DNA of 64,000 nt. It comes from Mucilaginibacter sp. KACC 22063 (GTDB lineage: Bacteria; Bacteroidota; Bacteroidia; Sphingobacteriales; Sphingobacteriaceae). Shown in pieces: positions 9,550 through 18,480 of this stretch. The notes beneath the pieces were generated by a model. That model had not been told where the DNA came from. It did no database searches and saw only the letters and a program-made list of their open reading frames with translations. The DNA is taken from the NCBI RefSeq assembly GCF_028736115.1, contig NZ_CP117877.1, forward strand, positions 4,030,001 through 4,094,000. Reading direction: 5' to 3'. The position numbers were made by a program, and so were the translations under genes. Within the stretch, counting starts at the first letter, position 1, and every line of letters begins with the position of its first letter.

Positions 9550-9561
9550 GTCTCTGTAAGG

Positions 9562-9630
9562 ATTGAGTGATAGAATGAATGAAGGTTTGAATAACTATTC
9601 TATCATTCCATCCTTCACTCATTCAGTCAT
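9562..9630. repeat. Imperfect inverted repeat between mreB and mreC
   Basis: The spacer holds AATGAATGAAGG and, in inverse orientation, CCTTCACTCATT (11 of 12 bases complementary). A second possible pairing uses GATAGAA and TTCTATC. It could form alternative hairpins in the mRNA between mreB and mreC and lower expression of the distal genes. That effect is inferred. Confidence 0.5.
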
Positions 9631-9634
9631 TAAA

Positions 9635-10657
9635 TTATTGCATTAAGAACTTAAAGTTACCAATATTTTTAAGGGCTGTACCGGTACCGCGTACTACAGC
9701 GCGAAGTGGGTCTTCGGCTACGTGTACGGGCAGCTTGGTTTTAGCAGCAACACGTTTATCTAAACCACGTAGTAACGCACCACCACCTGTAAGGTAAATA
9801 CCGGTTTGGTAAATATCTGCCGAAAGCTCTGGCGGAGTGATCTCCAATGCTTTCAATATCGCTTCTTCAATTTTTGAAATTGATTTATCCAGGCAATGTG
9901 CAATTTCCGTATAGGAAACGGTGATCTGCTTAGGCACACCTGTCATCAGGTCGCGGCCCTGTACGGCAAAATCAGCCGGTGGATCTGCCAGCTCTGGCAA
10001 AGCTGCACCAACTTCAATTTTAATTTTTTCGGCAGTACGGTCACCGATCATAATGTTATGCTGACGGCGGATATATTGTACAATATCAGCATCAAAATTA
10101 TCACCCGCAACACGGATAGACTGGTCGCAAACGATACCTGATAAGGCAATAACTGCAATCTCGGTAGTACCACCACCAATATCGATGATCATGTTACCCA
10201 TTGGCTCTTCCACATCGATACCGATACCTACTGCAGCTGCCATTGGCTCATAGATCAGGTAAACCTCTTTGGCGCCTGCAATCTCGGCAGAGTCGCGAAC
10301 GGCACGTTTTTCAACCTCTGTAATGCCCGAAGGGATACAGATCACCATACGCAAGGAAGGGAAAAACCAGCTTTTGCCTTTGTTGATCATTTTGATCATC
10401 CCGCGGATCATGTGCTCGGCAGCATCAAAGTCTGCAATTACACCATCTTTAAGCGGACGGACGGTACGTATCTTTTCGTGCGTTTTACCTTCCATCTGCA
10501 TAGCCTGGCGGCCAATGGCTATTACTTTATTTGTCTGGCGGTCCATAGCCACTATTGATGGCTCGTCCACTACCACTTTATCGTTATGTATGATCAGGGT
10601 GTTTGCTGTACCTAAGTCAATCGCAATTTCTTGCGTAAAAAAGTTAAATAAACCCAT
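9635..10657 (-). CDS. mreB: MreB, actin-like cell-shape protein
   Basis: A bacterial actin homologue of 340 residues that forms membrane-associated filaments guiding elongation. Nucleotide-binding motifs are visible: phosphate-1 DLGTANTLI near residue 13, phosphate-2 DIGGGTTEIAV near residue 165 and the adenosine motif YLTGGGALLRGL near residue 293. It is the first gene of the reverse-strand operon mreB-mreC-mreD-mrdA-rodA. Upstream is a short AT-rich region with a loosely matching -7 box. Length and motifs are complete. Confidence 0.97.
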   Translation of the reverse strand: MGLFNFFTQEIAIDLGTANTLIIHNDKVVVDEPSIVAMDRQTNKVIAIGRQAMQMEGKTHEKIRTVRPLKDGVIADFDAAEHMIRGMIKMINKGKSWFFPSLRMVICIPSGITEVEKRAVRDSAEIAGAKEVYLIYEPMAAAVGIGIDVEEPMGNMIIDIGGGTTEIAVIALSGIVCDQSIRVAGDNFDADIVQYIRRQHNIMIGDRTAEKIKIEVGAALPELADPPADFAVQGRDLMTGVPKQITVSYTEIAHCLDKSISKIEEAILKALEITPPELSADIYQTGIYLTGGGALLRGLDKRVAAKTKLPVHVAEDPLRAVVRGTGTALKNIGNFKFLMQ

Positions 10658-10772
10658 TTAATGTCTTTTTCGAAATATCTGCAAAGTTTAAAAAAAATCC
10701 TCAATAACCCCTCACTAATCGCTTGCATTTAAAAGCGTTAAAAGTTACAGAATATTGTAGCTAAAATGAAAA

Positions 10773-12299
10773 TTAGTGTTTAAAGTGCCTTACGCCTGTA
10801 GTCACCATCACCATATTTTTTTCGTTAGCCATATTAACCGAATCCTGGTCTTTTATAGAGCCGCCTGGCTGCAAAACAGCTGCAACACCGGCATTGCCTG
10901 CAATTTCAACACAATCCGGGAAAGGGAAAAAAGCATCAGAAGCCATTACCGATCCGTTTACATCAAAGCCAAAGCTTTTAGCTTTCTCCAACGCTTGTTT
11001 TAAAGCATCAACACGCGAAGTCTGTCCAACACCGCTTGCCAGCAACTGGTCGTTTTTAGCAAAAACAATGGTGTTTGATTTGGTGTGTTTTACAATCTTA
11101 TTGGCGAAGTGCAGGTCTTTCAATTGCTCTTCGGTTGGTTTGCGTTCGGTAACAGCAGTCATTTGGGCAGGGCCTTCAATAATGCTGTCTTTATCCTGCT
11201 CTATAACACCGTTCAATAATGTTTTAAATTGCTTAACCGGCAGCTCAACGCGGTTACGAATTAAAATGATACGGTTCTTTTTAGCGGTAAGCACGGCAAG
11301 CGCCTCATCAGTATAAGCCGGTGCAATTAATACCTCAAAAAATAGTTTGTTGATTTCTGTAGCCGTAGCTTCATCAATTTCTTCATTAGCGATGATTACG
11401 CCACCAAATGCCGATACCGGGTCGCAGGCTAATGCATCTATCCAGGCATCTTTAATATGCTGGCGCGTAGCTACGCCGCAAGCGTTAGTATGCTTTAAGA
11501 TAGCTACAGTAGGATCATTAAACTCGTCAATCAGCGCTACAGCTGCGTCAACATCAACTAAATTATTGTATGAAAGCTCTTTGCCGTTAAGCTTGGTGAA
11601 CATGGCATCAAGGTTGCCATAAAAAACACCTTGCTGATGCGGGTTTTCGCCATAACGCAATACCTGGCTTTGCTGAATGCTTTGTTTAAAAACAGGCATC
11701 TGCTCATCCTGGTTAAAATATTGAAATATGGCCGTATCGTAATTTGAAGAGATATTAAAAGCTTTTAAAGCATACTTTTTACGGTCTTCAATATCAGTTT
11801 CGCCATTCTTTTCTTTAAGCAATGCTTCAAAGCCCTGGTAATCGTCTTTTGAAGATATGATGACAACGTCTTTATAATTTTTAGCTGCTGCACGGATCAA
11901 TGAGATACCGCCGATGTCAATTTTCTCAATTACATCATCATGACCTGCGCCTGATTCTACTGTTTCTTCAAACGGATAAAGATCAACGATCACCAGATCA
12001 ATTTCCGGAATTTCGTATTGAGCCAGTTGCTGCAAATCCTGCTCCAGGCTGCGGCGGCCAAGTATGCCACCAAAAACTTTGGGATGCAATGTTTTCACCC
12101 GTCCACCTAAAATTGATGGGTATGAGGTAAGGTCTTCAACCGCTACTACCTCGGCTCCAAGGCTACGTATAAAAGCTTCTGTTCCGCCGGTTGAGTATAT
12201 CGTGACACCCAGGCGTTTAAGCTCGTTGATAACCGGTTCAAGATGGTCTTTGTAATAGACTGAAATTAATGCGTTTTTGATTTTTACGGGCTGACTCAT
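10773..12299 (-). CDS. purH: Bifunctional AICAR transformylase / IMP cyclohydrolase
   Basis: Catalyses the last two steps of IMP synthesis: formylation of AICAR using 10-formyl-THF, then cyclisation of FAICAR. The 508 residues show the N-terminal MGS-like cyclohydrolase domain (ISVYYKDHLEPVINELKRLG, STGGT, GGRVKTLHPK). The C-terminal transformylase domain has RYGENPHQQG, LKHTNACGVA, SDAFFPFPDCVE and QPGGSIKD. It is monocistronic and reads away from the GAF-PAS gene. purN lies 1.3 kb away on the same strand but is separated by another gene. Confidence 0.97.
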   Translation of the reverse strand: MSQPVKIKNALISVYYKDHLEPVINELKRLGVTIYSTGGTEAFIRSLGAEVVAVEDLTSYPSILGGRVKTLHPKVFGGILGRRSLEQDLQQLAQYEIPEIDLVIVDLYPFEETVESGAGHDDVIEKIDIGGISLIRAAAKNYKDVVIISSKDDYQGFEALLKEKNGETDIEDRKKYALKAFNISSNYDTAIFQYFNQDEQMPVFKQSIQQSQVLRYGENPHQQGVFYGNLDAMFTKLNGKELSYNNLVDVDAAVALIDEFNDPTVAILKHTNACGVATRQHIKDAWIDALACDPVSAFGGVIIANEEIDEATATEINKLFFEVLIAPAYTDEALAVLTAKKNRIILIRNRVELPVKQFKTLLNGVIEQDKDSIIEGPAQMTAVTERKPTEEQLKDLHFANKIVKHTKSNTIVFAKNDQLLASGVGQTSRVDALKQALEKAKSFGFDVNGSVMASDAFFPFPDCVEIAGNAGVAAVLQPGGSIKDQDSVNMANEKNMVMVTTGVRHFKH

Positions 12300-12319
12300 T
12301 GACAGGAATTTTCGAGCCG

Positions 12320-12327
12320 CAAAAGTA
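12320..12327 (-). promoter_or_regulatory. Putative -7 promoter box of purH
   Basis: On the reverse strand the sequence reads TACTTTTG, a full match to TAnnTTTG, 21 bases before the purH start codon. No clear -33 element was found. Confidence 0.4.
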
Positions 12328-12516
12328 GTTATTTTTAAGCGATTATTTTACCTTATGGTTATGATTTTATCAGCAACACAGGACGTTAAATACCCATACA
12401 ATAATTTATATATCTGCAAGGTTTAAATATTATTAATAAAAAAGTATCAATTTTTAAAATATTAATGCTTATATTATTTGTATATATGACGTTTAATTGC
12501 GTTTTCGACCCCACTT

Positions 12517-13602
12517 ATGTTTAAGCAAGACCCACATAGTTTACAAGCTATTGAAAGGTTTTTAAATTTAAATATTGACAAAGCTTTTGAGCTGCAAGAA
12601 ATCACTATGCTTACTGCGGCAATGTGCGATGTTCCTGCAGCTGTGATCGGCCTTAAAAATGATAATAACCTGTATGCTACTATCTTGCCGGGCTTTGATT
12701 TTACCAAAGAAGCAATTAGTACTAACTTTTGCAATTATGCAATTGAGCATGGTAAACTGCTGATCTCAAATGATACGTTAACCGATAAGATCTTTAAAGG
12801 CAACAGACATGTAAGCACTAAGGATATTCGTTTTTATGCCGGGCTACCGCTTAGCTCGCATAACAACCCATGTTTTGGCAGCCTGTATGTATTAGATACG
12901 CAACCACGCAGGCTAACACCTGCTCAAATTCACTTGCTAAAGGTATTGGCTAAACGTATTGTGCAGATCATGGACTTTTCATCGAGCCTGCAAATTATGA
13001 AAGCTCAATTTTCTGAAACAAAAAGTTTAGAAACAAAGCTGCGCTCGTTTTTTGAAAGTTCGGCATCATGCCACTTGCTTATTGGAAAGCAAATGGAAAT
13101 AATGGCCTTTAATAAAAAAACATATGATACCGTTGAGCGCATATATAATATAAAGGTTCACAGTGGGCTTAAAATAAACAGGATATTAAAAGGCGAGCCT
13201 TTAAGCAGGTTTATGTTTAATTGCTATACCGCCCTTGGCGGTAAGCCTGTAAAATATGAACGAAGGGTGGTATACAATACCGGCGAAGTTGCCTGGTGGC
13301 ATTTAACCGCCGAACCATTTTATGGCCCAGACAATTTAATATCAGGCGTATCGATAAACGCCACAGACATTACAGAGCGTAAATTAAGCGAGCAACAGAT
13401 CTCAGACAAAAATAAGATACTTGAAAAGATCGCCTATATACAGTCGCACGAGTTGCGCAGGCCGGTGGCATCTATACTTGGTTTTTTGGAGCTGTTTAAA
13501 ACCAATAACTACCAGGCCGACCCCGAAGACCTGCAATTGCTGCAAAAAGTAACCGAAGAATTAGATGAAATGATACGTACAATAGTACAGTCTACCTATT
13601 AA
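12517..13602 (+). CDS. GAF-PAS-HisKA protein lacking an ATPase domain
   Basis: A cytoplasmic sensory protein of 361 residues. Residues ~1-160 form a GAF domain (DVPAAVIGLKNDNNLYA, FYAGLPLSSHNNPCFGSLYV). Residues ~170-290 form a PAS domain ending in the PAC-type DITERKLSEQQ. The tail is a histidine kinase dimerisation domain with H-box QSHELRRPVASILG and candidate phospho-acceptor His311. The protein stops about 50 residues after that His, so the HATPase_c domain is absent. The stop codon overlaps the purN stop by 4 bases, leaving no room for a downstream kinase remnant. It may be phosphorylated by another kinase or act as a regulator. No response regulator is nearby. Confidence 0.85.
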   Translation: MFKQDPHSLQAIERFLNLNIDKAFELQEITMLTAAMCDVPAAVIGLKNDNNLYATILPGFDFTKEAISTNFCNYAIEHGKLLISNDTLTDKIFKGNRHVSTKDIRFYAGLPLSSHNNPCFGSLYVLDTQPRRLTPAQIHLLKVLAKRIVQIMDFSSSLQIMKAQFSETKSLETKLRSFFESSASCHLLIGKQMEIMAFNKKTYDTVERIYNIKVHSGLKINRILKGEPLSRFMFNCYTALGGKPVKYERRVVYNTGEVAWWHLTAEPFYGPDNLISGVSINATDITERKLSEQQISDKNKILEKIAYIQSHELRRPVASILGFLELFKTNNYQADPEDLQLLQKVTEELDEMIRTIVQSTY

Positions 13603-14177
13603 CTTTTGATCTTACTGAGCAAATGCTCAATCACTCGCGGAAAATGATGATGCTCTAACTGCTGACCTTTAAATTTCACAACATCCAGTGTATCGCCCGG
13701 CTCAATCCTGAATTTAGACTGGTGTATAATCTCGCCCTCATCAAATTGCTCATTTACAAAATGAATAGTAATGCCTGATTCTTCTTCCCCATTATCTAAT
13801 ATAGCCTGGTGTACTTTATCTCCGTACATGCCTTTACCGCCATACTTTGGCAATAATGCAGGGTGTATATTTATAATACGATTTGGAAATGCCTTCAATA
13901 ATGACTGCGGTACAAGCCACAGGAAACCTGCCAGTACAATAAGATCAACCTGAAGGTTCTTTAACAGTTTAATCACATCATCGGTATGGTAAAACTCGTG
14001 CCGGTTAAATACATGTGACGGGATCTCGAAGTTATCGGCACGCTGCAATACATACGCCTGCGGATTATTGCTCAATACCAGCACCACCTCGGCAACTGAG
14101 CTGCGTTTAAAATGCTCAATAATTTTCTGGGCATTAGATCCTGAGCCTGAAGCAAAAATGGCAATTCGCTTTTTCAA
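13599..14177 (-). CDS. purN: Phosphoribosylglycinamide formyltransferase
   Basis: Transfers a formyl group from 10-formyl-THF to GAR in de novo purine synthesis. The 192-residue protein has the formyltransferase fold: N-terminal FASGSGSNAQKIIEHF, substrate loop and catalytic region INIHPALLPKYGGKGMYG containing the catalytic Asn/His pair, and HFVNEQFDEGEIIHQ with the essential Asp. It is complete, with normal length, and convergent with the GAF-PAS gene (4-base overlap of stops). Confidence 0.96.
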   Translation of the reverse strand: MKKRIAIFASGSGSNAQKIIEHFKRSSVAEVVLVLSNNPQAYVLQRADNFEIPSHVFNRHEFYHTDDVIKLLKNLQVDLIVLAGFLWLVPQSLLKAFPNRIINIHPALLPKYGGKGMYGDKVHQAILDNGEEESGITIHFVNEQFDEGEIIHQSKFRIEPGDTLDVVKFKGQQLEHHHFPRVIEHLLSKIKS

Positions 14178-14253
14178 ATTAATAATTGTTTAATTAACAC
14201 CTTCAAATATAAAATTTTGAAGCATACTTTAAAGGCAAATCAGATAATATGAG

Positions 14254-14751
14254 TTATTGCGGATGAACAAAGCTTAACTGGCGTATCACCCTGCGGGTAG
14301 TAGAAGTGTAGTAACCATCGCCTAAGGTTAGCACAAAAGAGTAACTTCCAAGGTTTTGGATCTTGGCATTGGTAAACGGATGGTTAAGTGTATCACGTGC
14401 TGTGCCGTCAAGAGTGGTATCGGCACATTGAATATCGCTGTTTAAATAAATACGGCCTTCGCCAAACTGCCATGAGCCTTTAGCCGTGTTTGACTTACAG
14501 GCAAAGTTTGCATAAGAACAGGTATTATCCGCATTAAAGACAAAGCTTTGCGACAGCGCACAATCATCTAATATAACACTGGATATTTGCTGAGAGCCTA
14601 TATAAGTAGTAACCTGTACGGAAGCAAGTTCCCAGGGCTGCGCTGTTAAATAGTGGAACAAAAAATCCTGATTGTCTTTTTTACATGAGTTTGCCGCCAT
14701 AGCTAACGTGCCAATGCAAAACAGGGCCAGTAAACGCTTTTTAAATGCCAT
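14254..14751 (-). CDS. Small lipoprotein with lipocalin-like domain, unknown function
   Basis: A 165-residue protein with a lipoprotein signal (ALFCIGTLAMAANSC, acylated Cys23 followed by KKDNQDF). The mature part is beta-rich: QPWELASVQVTTY, QSFVFNADNTCSYANF, GSWQFGEGRIYL. This is the pattern of the lipocalin-like domains common in Bacteroidota lipoproteins. The mature domain also contains three Cys, in DDCALSQ, NTCSY and FACKS, which could form disulfides. It is probably anchored at a membrane facing the periplasm. No partner is evident. It is a single gene between purN and the pseudouridine synthase. Confidence 0.7.
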   Translation of the reverse strand: MAFKKRLLALFCIGTLAMAANSCKKDNQDFLFHYLTAQPWELASVQVTTYIGSQQISSVILDDCALSQSFVFNADNTCSYANFACKSNTAKGSWQFGEGRIYLNSDIQCADTTLDGTARDTLNHPFTNAKIQNLGSYSFVLTLGDGYYTSTTRRVIRQLSFVHPQ

Positions 14752-14821
14752 TTGGGCAAAATTAACAATTATCAGTTTAGTTAACGGAATAACGGATGGC
14801 TTATTTTGTTTTGCTGGTTTA

Positions 14822-14877
14822 GCCCCACTTAAATATCCCCTAGTCCAAAGGACTGGAAAGCGGCATGGGGTGAGGCT
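14822..14877. repeat. Palindromic repeat of the GCCCCAC / GGGGTGAGGC family
   Basis: The element begins GCCCCAC and ends GGGGTGAGGC, with an inner hairpin AGTCC-AA-AGGACT at 14842-14854. Its outer ends resemble the inverted elements at 35791-35898, and its inner module recurs in three other repeats. It lies just downstream of the RluA-type gene and could act as a transcription-stopping hairpin. Confidence 0.6.
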
Positions 14878-15612
14878 TTATATCTCCCCTTTCATCACTA
14901 CATCATCATCACTATCCTGCACCAGGTGCGCAAACTTATCCCAGAAACCATCTTTAGGCAATGGCGCTTTTATATCAATCGGCTCCTGCTTTACAGGGTG
15001 TATAAATTGCAGGCGGCGTGCATGCAAACTGATGCTTTTACGAAGGCTGCCACGCGGATACCCATATTTATTGTCGCCCACAATCGGGCAGTTAAGCGTT
15101 GAAAGCTGTACACGTATCTGGTGCGGCCTGCCGGTAACCGGGTTAACCTGCACCAGGTAATACCCGTTAAGCTCGCCGGCAAGGCGGTAATGCAATTCAG
15201 AACGCAAGCTTCCTTTCACCTCATGGCCATGTGCGGTGGTCACATTCTTTTTAGGATTTTTTATCAGCCAGTGTATCAGCGTACCATAAGGCGGATTAGG
15301 CCTGTTGCGCACTACAGCGTAATAGGTCTTACGCATCTGGCGTGTTTTAAACAACTCGTTCATCCTATCCAGCGCCTTACTGGTTTTGGCAAACATAATA
15401 ACACCGCTTACTGGCCTGTCAAGCCGATGGATTACTCCTAAAAAAGCGCCATTGGGTTTGTTGTATTTTTTTGCGAGGTATTTCTTTACTTTTTCATCCA
15501 GCGGCTCATCGCCGGTATCATCTACCTGTACAATATCACCGGCGCGTTTATTCACGGCAATCAGGTGATTGTCTTCATATAATATATCGTCGTCAGTGAT
15601 GGGTAGGTTCAT
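14878..15612 (-). CDS. RluA-family RNA pseudouridine synthase
   Basis: Isomerises a uridine in rRNA or tRNA. The 244-residue protein contains the catalytic motif HRLDRPVSG with its nucleophilic Asp, the NKRAGDIV strand at the start, and VNPVTGRPHQIRVQL with KYGYPRG later, all standard for the RluA class. There is no N-terminal S4 domain, so it is the short form and the target site cannot be predicted. It lies downstream of panB in the same direction, with a 105-base spacer. Confidence 0.92.
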   Translation of the reverse strand: MNLPITDDDILYEDNHLIAVNKRAGDIVQVDDTGDEPLDEKVKKYLAKKYNKPNGAFLGVIHRLDRPVSGVIMFAKTSKALDRMNELFKTRQMRKTYYAVVRNRPNPPYGTLIHWLIKNPKKNVTTAHGHEVKGSLRSELHYRLAGELNGYYLVQVNPVTGRPHQIRVQLSTLNCPIVGDNKYGYPRGSLRKSISLHARRLQFIHPVKQEPIDIKAPLPKDGFWDKFAHLVQDSDDDVVMKGEI

Positions 15613-15717
15613 TGCGTTGGTTGATAGTTAATTGTTCATAGATATAGCCATAAAGCAACAAGTAGCTTAGTCACATTGTTTACCATTAACCATCATCTAT
15701 AAACTACATACTTTAGT

Positions 15718-16533
15718 TTAGTACTGTTCCTTTTCGTTAGGAAAATCTTCTGCTTTTACATCTTTAATGTAACCTTTAACAGCATTGTTCATGATATCAT
15801 ATAGATCGGCATATTGTCGCAGAAAACGCGGACGAAATCCTTTATTGATCCCCAGCATATCATGTATCACCAATACCTGCCCGCCGCAGTCGTGCCCGGC
15901 GCCGATACCTATAGTAGGGATCTGTAAACTATCGCTTACTTCTTTAGCCAGCTTGGCTGGAATTTTTTCAAGTACAATGGCAAAGCAGCCCAGTTCCTGC
16001 AATTTCAAAGCATCTTCTTTTAGCTTTTGGGCTTCAGCTTCTTCTTTTGCACGTACCGTATAAGTACCGAATTTATAGATCGATTGTGGTGTTAAACCCA
16101 AATGCCCCATTACCGGGATACCCGCGGTAAGGATACGGCTTACCGACTCGGCAATTTCTGCACCGCCTTCAATTTTAATAGCGTGTGCACCAGCCTCTTT
16201 CATAATACGGATAGCCGAGTTTAAGGCTTCTTTTGAATTACCCTGGTAAGAACCGAAAGGCAGGTCGACAACAACCAATGCCCTGTTGGCTGCCCTAACT
16301 ACCGAAGATGCATGATAGATCATTTGATCTAACGTGATGGGCAAGGTAGTTTCATGGCCTGCCATTACGTTTGAAGCAGAATCTCCTACCAATATCACAT
16401 CTATACCGGCATCATCAACAATGGTAGCCATTGAATAGTCATATGCGGTTAACATGGCGATTTTTTCGCCACGGTTTTTCATTTCCTGTAAACTGTGCGT
16501 GGTTACACGTTTAACCTCTTTATTTACTGACAT
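15718..16533 (-). CDS. panB: 3-methyl-2-oxobutanoate hydroxymethyltransferase
   Basis: Makes ketopantoate from alpha-ketoisovalerate using 5,10-methylene-THF, the first step of pantothenate and thus coenzyme A synthesis. The 271-residue TIM-barrel enzyme shows LTAYDYSMATIVDDAGID, LVGDSASNVMAGHETT (metal-binding Asp), GHLGLTPQS, VLEKIPAKLAKEV with the catalytic Glu, and IGIGAGHDCGGQVLV. Complete and of normal length. Confidence 0.97.
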   Translation of the reverse strand: MSVNKEVKRVTTHSLQEMKNRGEKIAMLTAYDYSMATIVDDAGIDVILVGDSASNVMAGHETTLPITLDQMIYHASSVVRAANRALVVVDLPFGSYQGNSKEALNSAIRIMKEAGAHAIKIEGGAEIAESVSRILTAGIPVMGHLGLTPQSIYKFGTYTVRAKEEAEAQKLKEDALKLQELGCFAIVLEKIPAKLAKEVSDSLQIPTIGIGAGHDCGGQVLVIHDMLGINKGFRPRFLRQYADLYDIMNNAVKGYIKDVKAEDFPNEKEQY

Positions 16534-16619
16534 GGGTAAAATTTTAGGTGCAGCAGCAAAGGTATAAACTACTTTTACAAATTATTTAAATTTTACATCT
16601 CAGAAACATTAAAATAACT

Positions 16620-16627
16620 TACCTTTG
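16620..16627 (+). promoter_or_regulatory. Putative -7 promoter box of carA
   Basis: TACCTTTG matches TAnnTTTG exactly. It lies 104 bases upstream of the carA start, leaving a leader of about 95 bases whose function is unknown. No clear -33 element was seen. Confidence 0.4.
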
Positions 16628-16731
16628 CGCCGTGAATACAGGGGTTTGTCACTTCAGTTTTCCTGCTAATCTTAAAGGCGCTTTAAATAGGTCCAACCGC
16701 CTCATTTTTAATCATTCAACTTTTTTAAAAC

Positions 16732-17835
16732 ATGACCAACTACACCAAGTTGCCGGCTGTATTATTACTGGCCGACGGAACTGTTTTTCATGGTAAAGCT
16801 GCCGGCAAAATTGGCACCACTACCGGCGAGATATGCTTTAACACCGGAATGACCGGTTATCAGGAGATCTTTACCGACCCTTCTTATTTCGGGCAGATCA
16901 TGGTAACTACCAATGCACACATTGGTAATTACGGCATCAGTAACCAGGAAGTTGAATCTGACAAAATTCAGATTGCCGGCCTGGTTTGTAAAAACTACAA
17001 CATTGCTTACAGCCGTAAACAGGCCGATGAGTCGATCCAGGATTATTTCCAGGAACAAAATGTAGTTTGTATCTCTGATATCGATACCCGCGCACTTGTT
17101 CGCCACATCCGCGATAAAGGAGCTATGAATGCAATTATCTCATCAGAGATCACTGACATTGAAGAACTAAAAGCTAAACTGGCCGCAGTACCATCAATGG
17201 ATGGCCTTGAGCTATCATCACAAGTTTCAACTAACGAAACTTACACTTTCGGTGATGAAAGCGCACCATTACGCGTTGCGGTATTAGACCTTGGTGTTAA
17301 AAAGAACATCCTGCGCAATTTCTCAGACCGTGGCGTATTTGCTAAAGTTTACCCGGCAAAAACATCATTCAAAGAGATTGAGGAAGATTTTAAACCAAAC
17401 GGTTACTTCATCTCCAATGGCCCTGGCGATCCATCTGCCATGCCTTACGCTATTGATACCGTAAAAGAAATTTTAGAAGCCGACAAACCAATGTTTGGTA
17501 TTTGCCTTGGCCACCAGTTATTGGCGCTGGCTAACGGCATCCCAACCAAAAAAATGTTTAACGGACACCGCGGTTTAAACCACCCGGTTAAAAACGTGAT
17601 AAAGAACCACTGCGAAGTAACTTCACAAAACCACGGTTTCGGTGTAGTGCAGGAAGCTGTTCGCGAATCTGATAAAGTAGAAATCACCCACGTAAATCTG
17701 AATGATCAATCTATTGAAGGTATCCGTGTGAAAGGCAAAAACGCATTCTCGGTACAATATCACCCGGAATCATCGCCAGGCCCGCATGATAGCCGCTATC
17801 TTTTCGACGACTTTGTCGAGATGATCAAAGGATAA
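16732..17835 (+). CDS. carA: Carbamoyl-phosphate synthase small (glutaminase) subunit
   Basis: Hydrolyses glutamine and channels ammonia to the large subunit CarB for arginine and pyrimidine synthesis. The 367-residue protein has the N-terminal CPSase small-chain domain (FNTGMTGYQEIFTDPSY). The class I GATase domain has its nucleophile Cys258 in FGICLGHQLLA and its His/Glu pair in VQYHPESSPGP. Complete. carB is not adjacent, since a strong terminator follows and the next genes are unrelated, so the partner must be encoded elsewhere. Confidence 0.97.
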   Translation: MTNYTKLPAVLLLADGTVFHGKAAGKIGTTTGEICFNTGMTGYQEIFTDPSYFGQIMVTTNAHIGNYGISNQEVESDKIQIAGLVCKNYNIAYSRKQADESIQDYFQEQNVVCISDIDTRALVRHIRDKGAMNAIISSEITDIEELKAKLAAVPSMDGLELSSQVSTNETYTFGDESAPLRVAVLDLGVKKNILRNFSDRGVFAKVYPAKTSFKEIEEDFKPNGYFISNGPGDPSAMPYAIDTVKEILEADKPMFGICLGHQLLALANGIPTKKMFNGHRGLNHPVKNVIKNHCEVTSQNHGFGVVQEAVRESDKVEITHVNLNDQSIEGIRVKGKNAFSVQYHPESSPGPHDSRYLFDDFVEMIKG

Positions 17836-17840
17836 ATAGA

Positions 17841-17871
17841 AAGCCTTTCTGAAATTCAGAAAGGCTTTTTT
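17841..17871 (+). terminator. Intrinsic terminator of carA
   Basis: A 13-bp perfect stem AAGCCTTTCTGAA / TTCAGAAAGGCTT with a one-base formal loop, followed by a run of T, starting 6 bases after the carA stop. Confidence 0.9.
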
Positions 17872-17912
17872 GTTGCAAACATTTATTATATTACATTCCT
17901 AAAAGGTGTATC

Positions 17913-18395
17913 ATGAAAAAGCCGGCAATCATAATTCTTCTGTTAAGCATCACTTTATGCGGTTACGCTCAAAAGAAAGCGTCAATTAATGATCTGGGTT
18001 TTATGAGCGGTACCTGGACTCAAAAACATGAATGGGGCGACATGGAAGAGTTTTGGGGGCCGCCTATGGGCAATAACATGATATGCAGCTTTCGTTGTGT
18101 AAAAGACGATAAAGCTATATTTTACGAGTTTATTGTGATAGAAGATACAGACGGTGTACCTGTAATGAAACTAAGGCACTTTAAGCCAGGAAACATTGCT
18201 TCGGAAGACAAAGGAAGCCCATTGTCTTTCCCGTTGATGTCGCTTGATACCAATATGGCAGTTTTCGAATCACCCGATCATTTAACGCAATTGATCTATC
18301 ACCGAACAGGAACCCGAACAATGGATGCCTTACTCAAAACAAAAGGTAAGCAAGGCGAGTGGAAAACAGAAACGTTTAACTATTCGCTTAAATAA
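17913..18395 (+). CDS. Exported DUF6265-like protein
   Basis: A 160-residue protein with a signal peptide (IIILLLSITLCGYAQ). The mature part has LGFMSGTWTQ, EEFWGPPMGNNMICSF and FYEFIVIEDTDG, the FLxGxW...EEW pattern of the DUF6265 family, a small lipocalin-like beta-barrel of unknown function found widely in Bacteroidota. It is probably periplasmic. It is followed after 85 bases by the peptidase gene, which has its own possible promoter, so co-transcription is uncertain. Confidence 0.75.
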   Translation: MKKPAIIILLLSITLCGYAQKKASINDLGFMSGTWTQKHEWGDMEEFWGPPMGNNMICSFRCVKDDKAIFYEFIVIEDTDGVPVMKLRHFKPGNIASEDKGSPLSFPLMSLDTNMAVFESPDHLTQLIYHRTGTRTMDALLKTKGKQGEWKTETFNYSLK

Positions 18396-18480
18396 CCCCA
18401 CCCGCTTTGTAACAAATACTTGCTACTTGTGCATTTGATTTAGCAAAACTGTAATTTGCATGCGCTAACTTATTTATTGC

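Noticed and set aside
10269..10661. 130-codon forward frame opposite mreB
   Set aside because: It is a shadow of mreB, whose actin motifs are unambiguous on the other strand.
13603..14177. A decayed HATPase domain after the HisKA protein
   Set aside because: The region downstream is fully occupied by intact purN on the opposite strand, and no ATPase motif appears in any forward frame.
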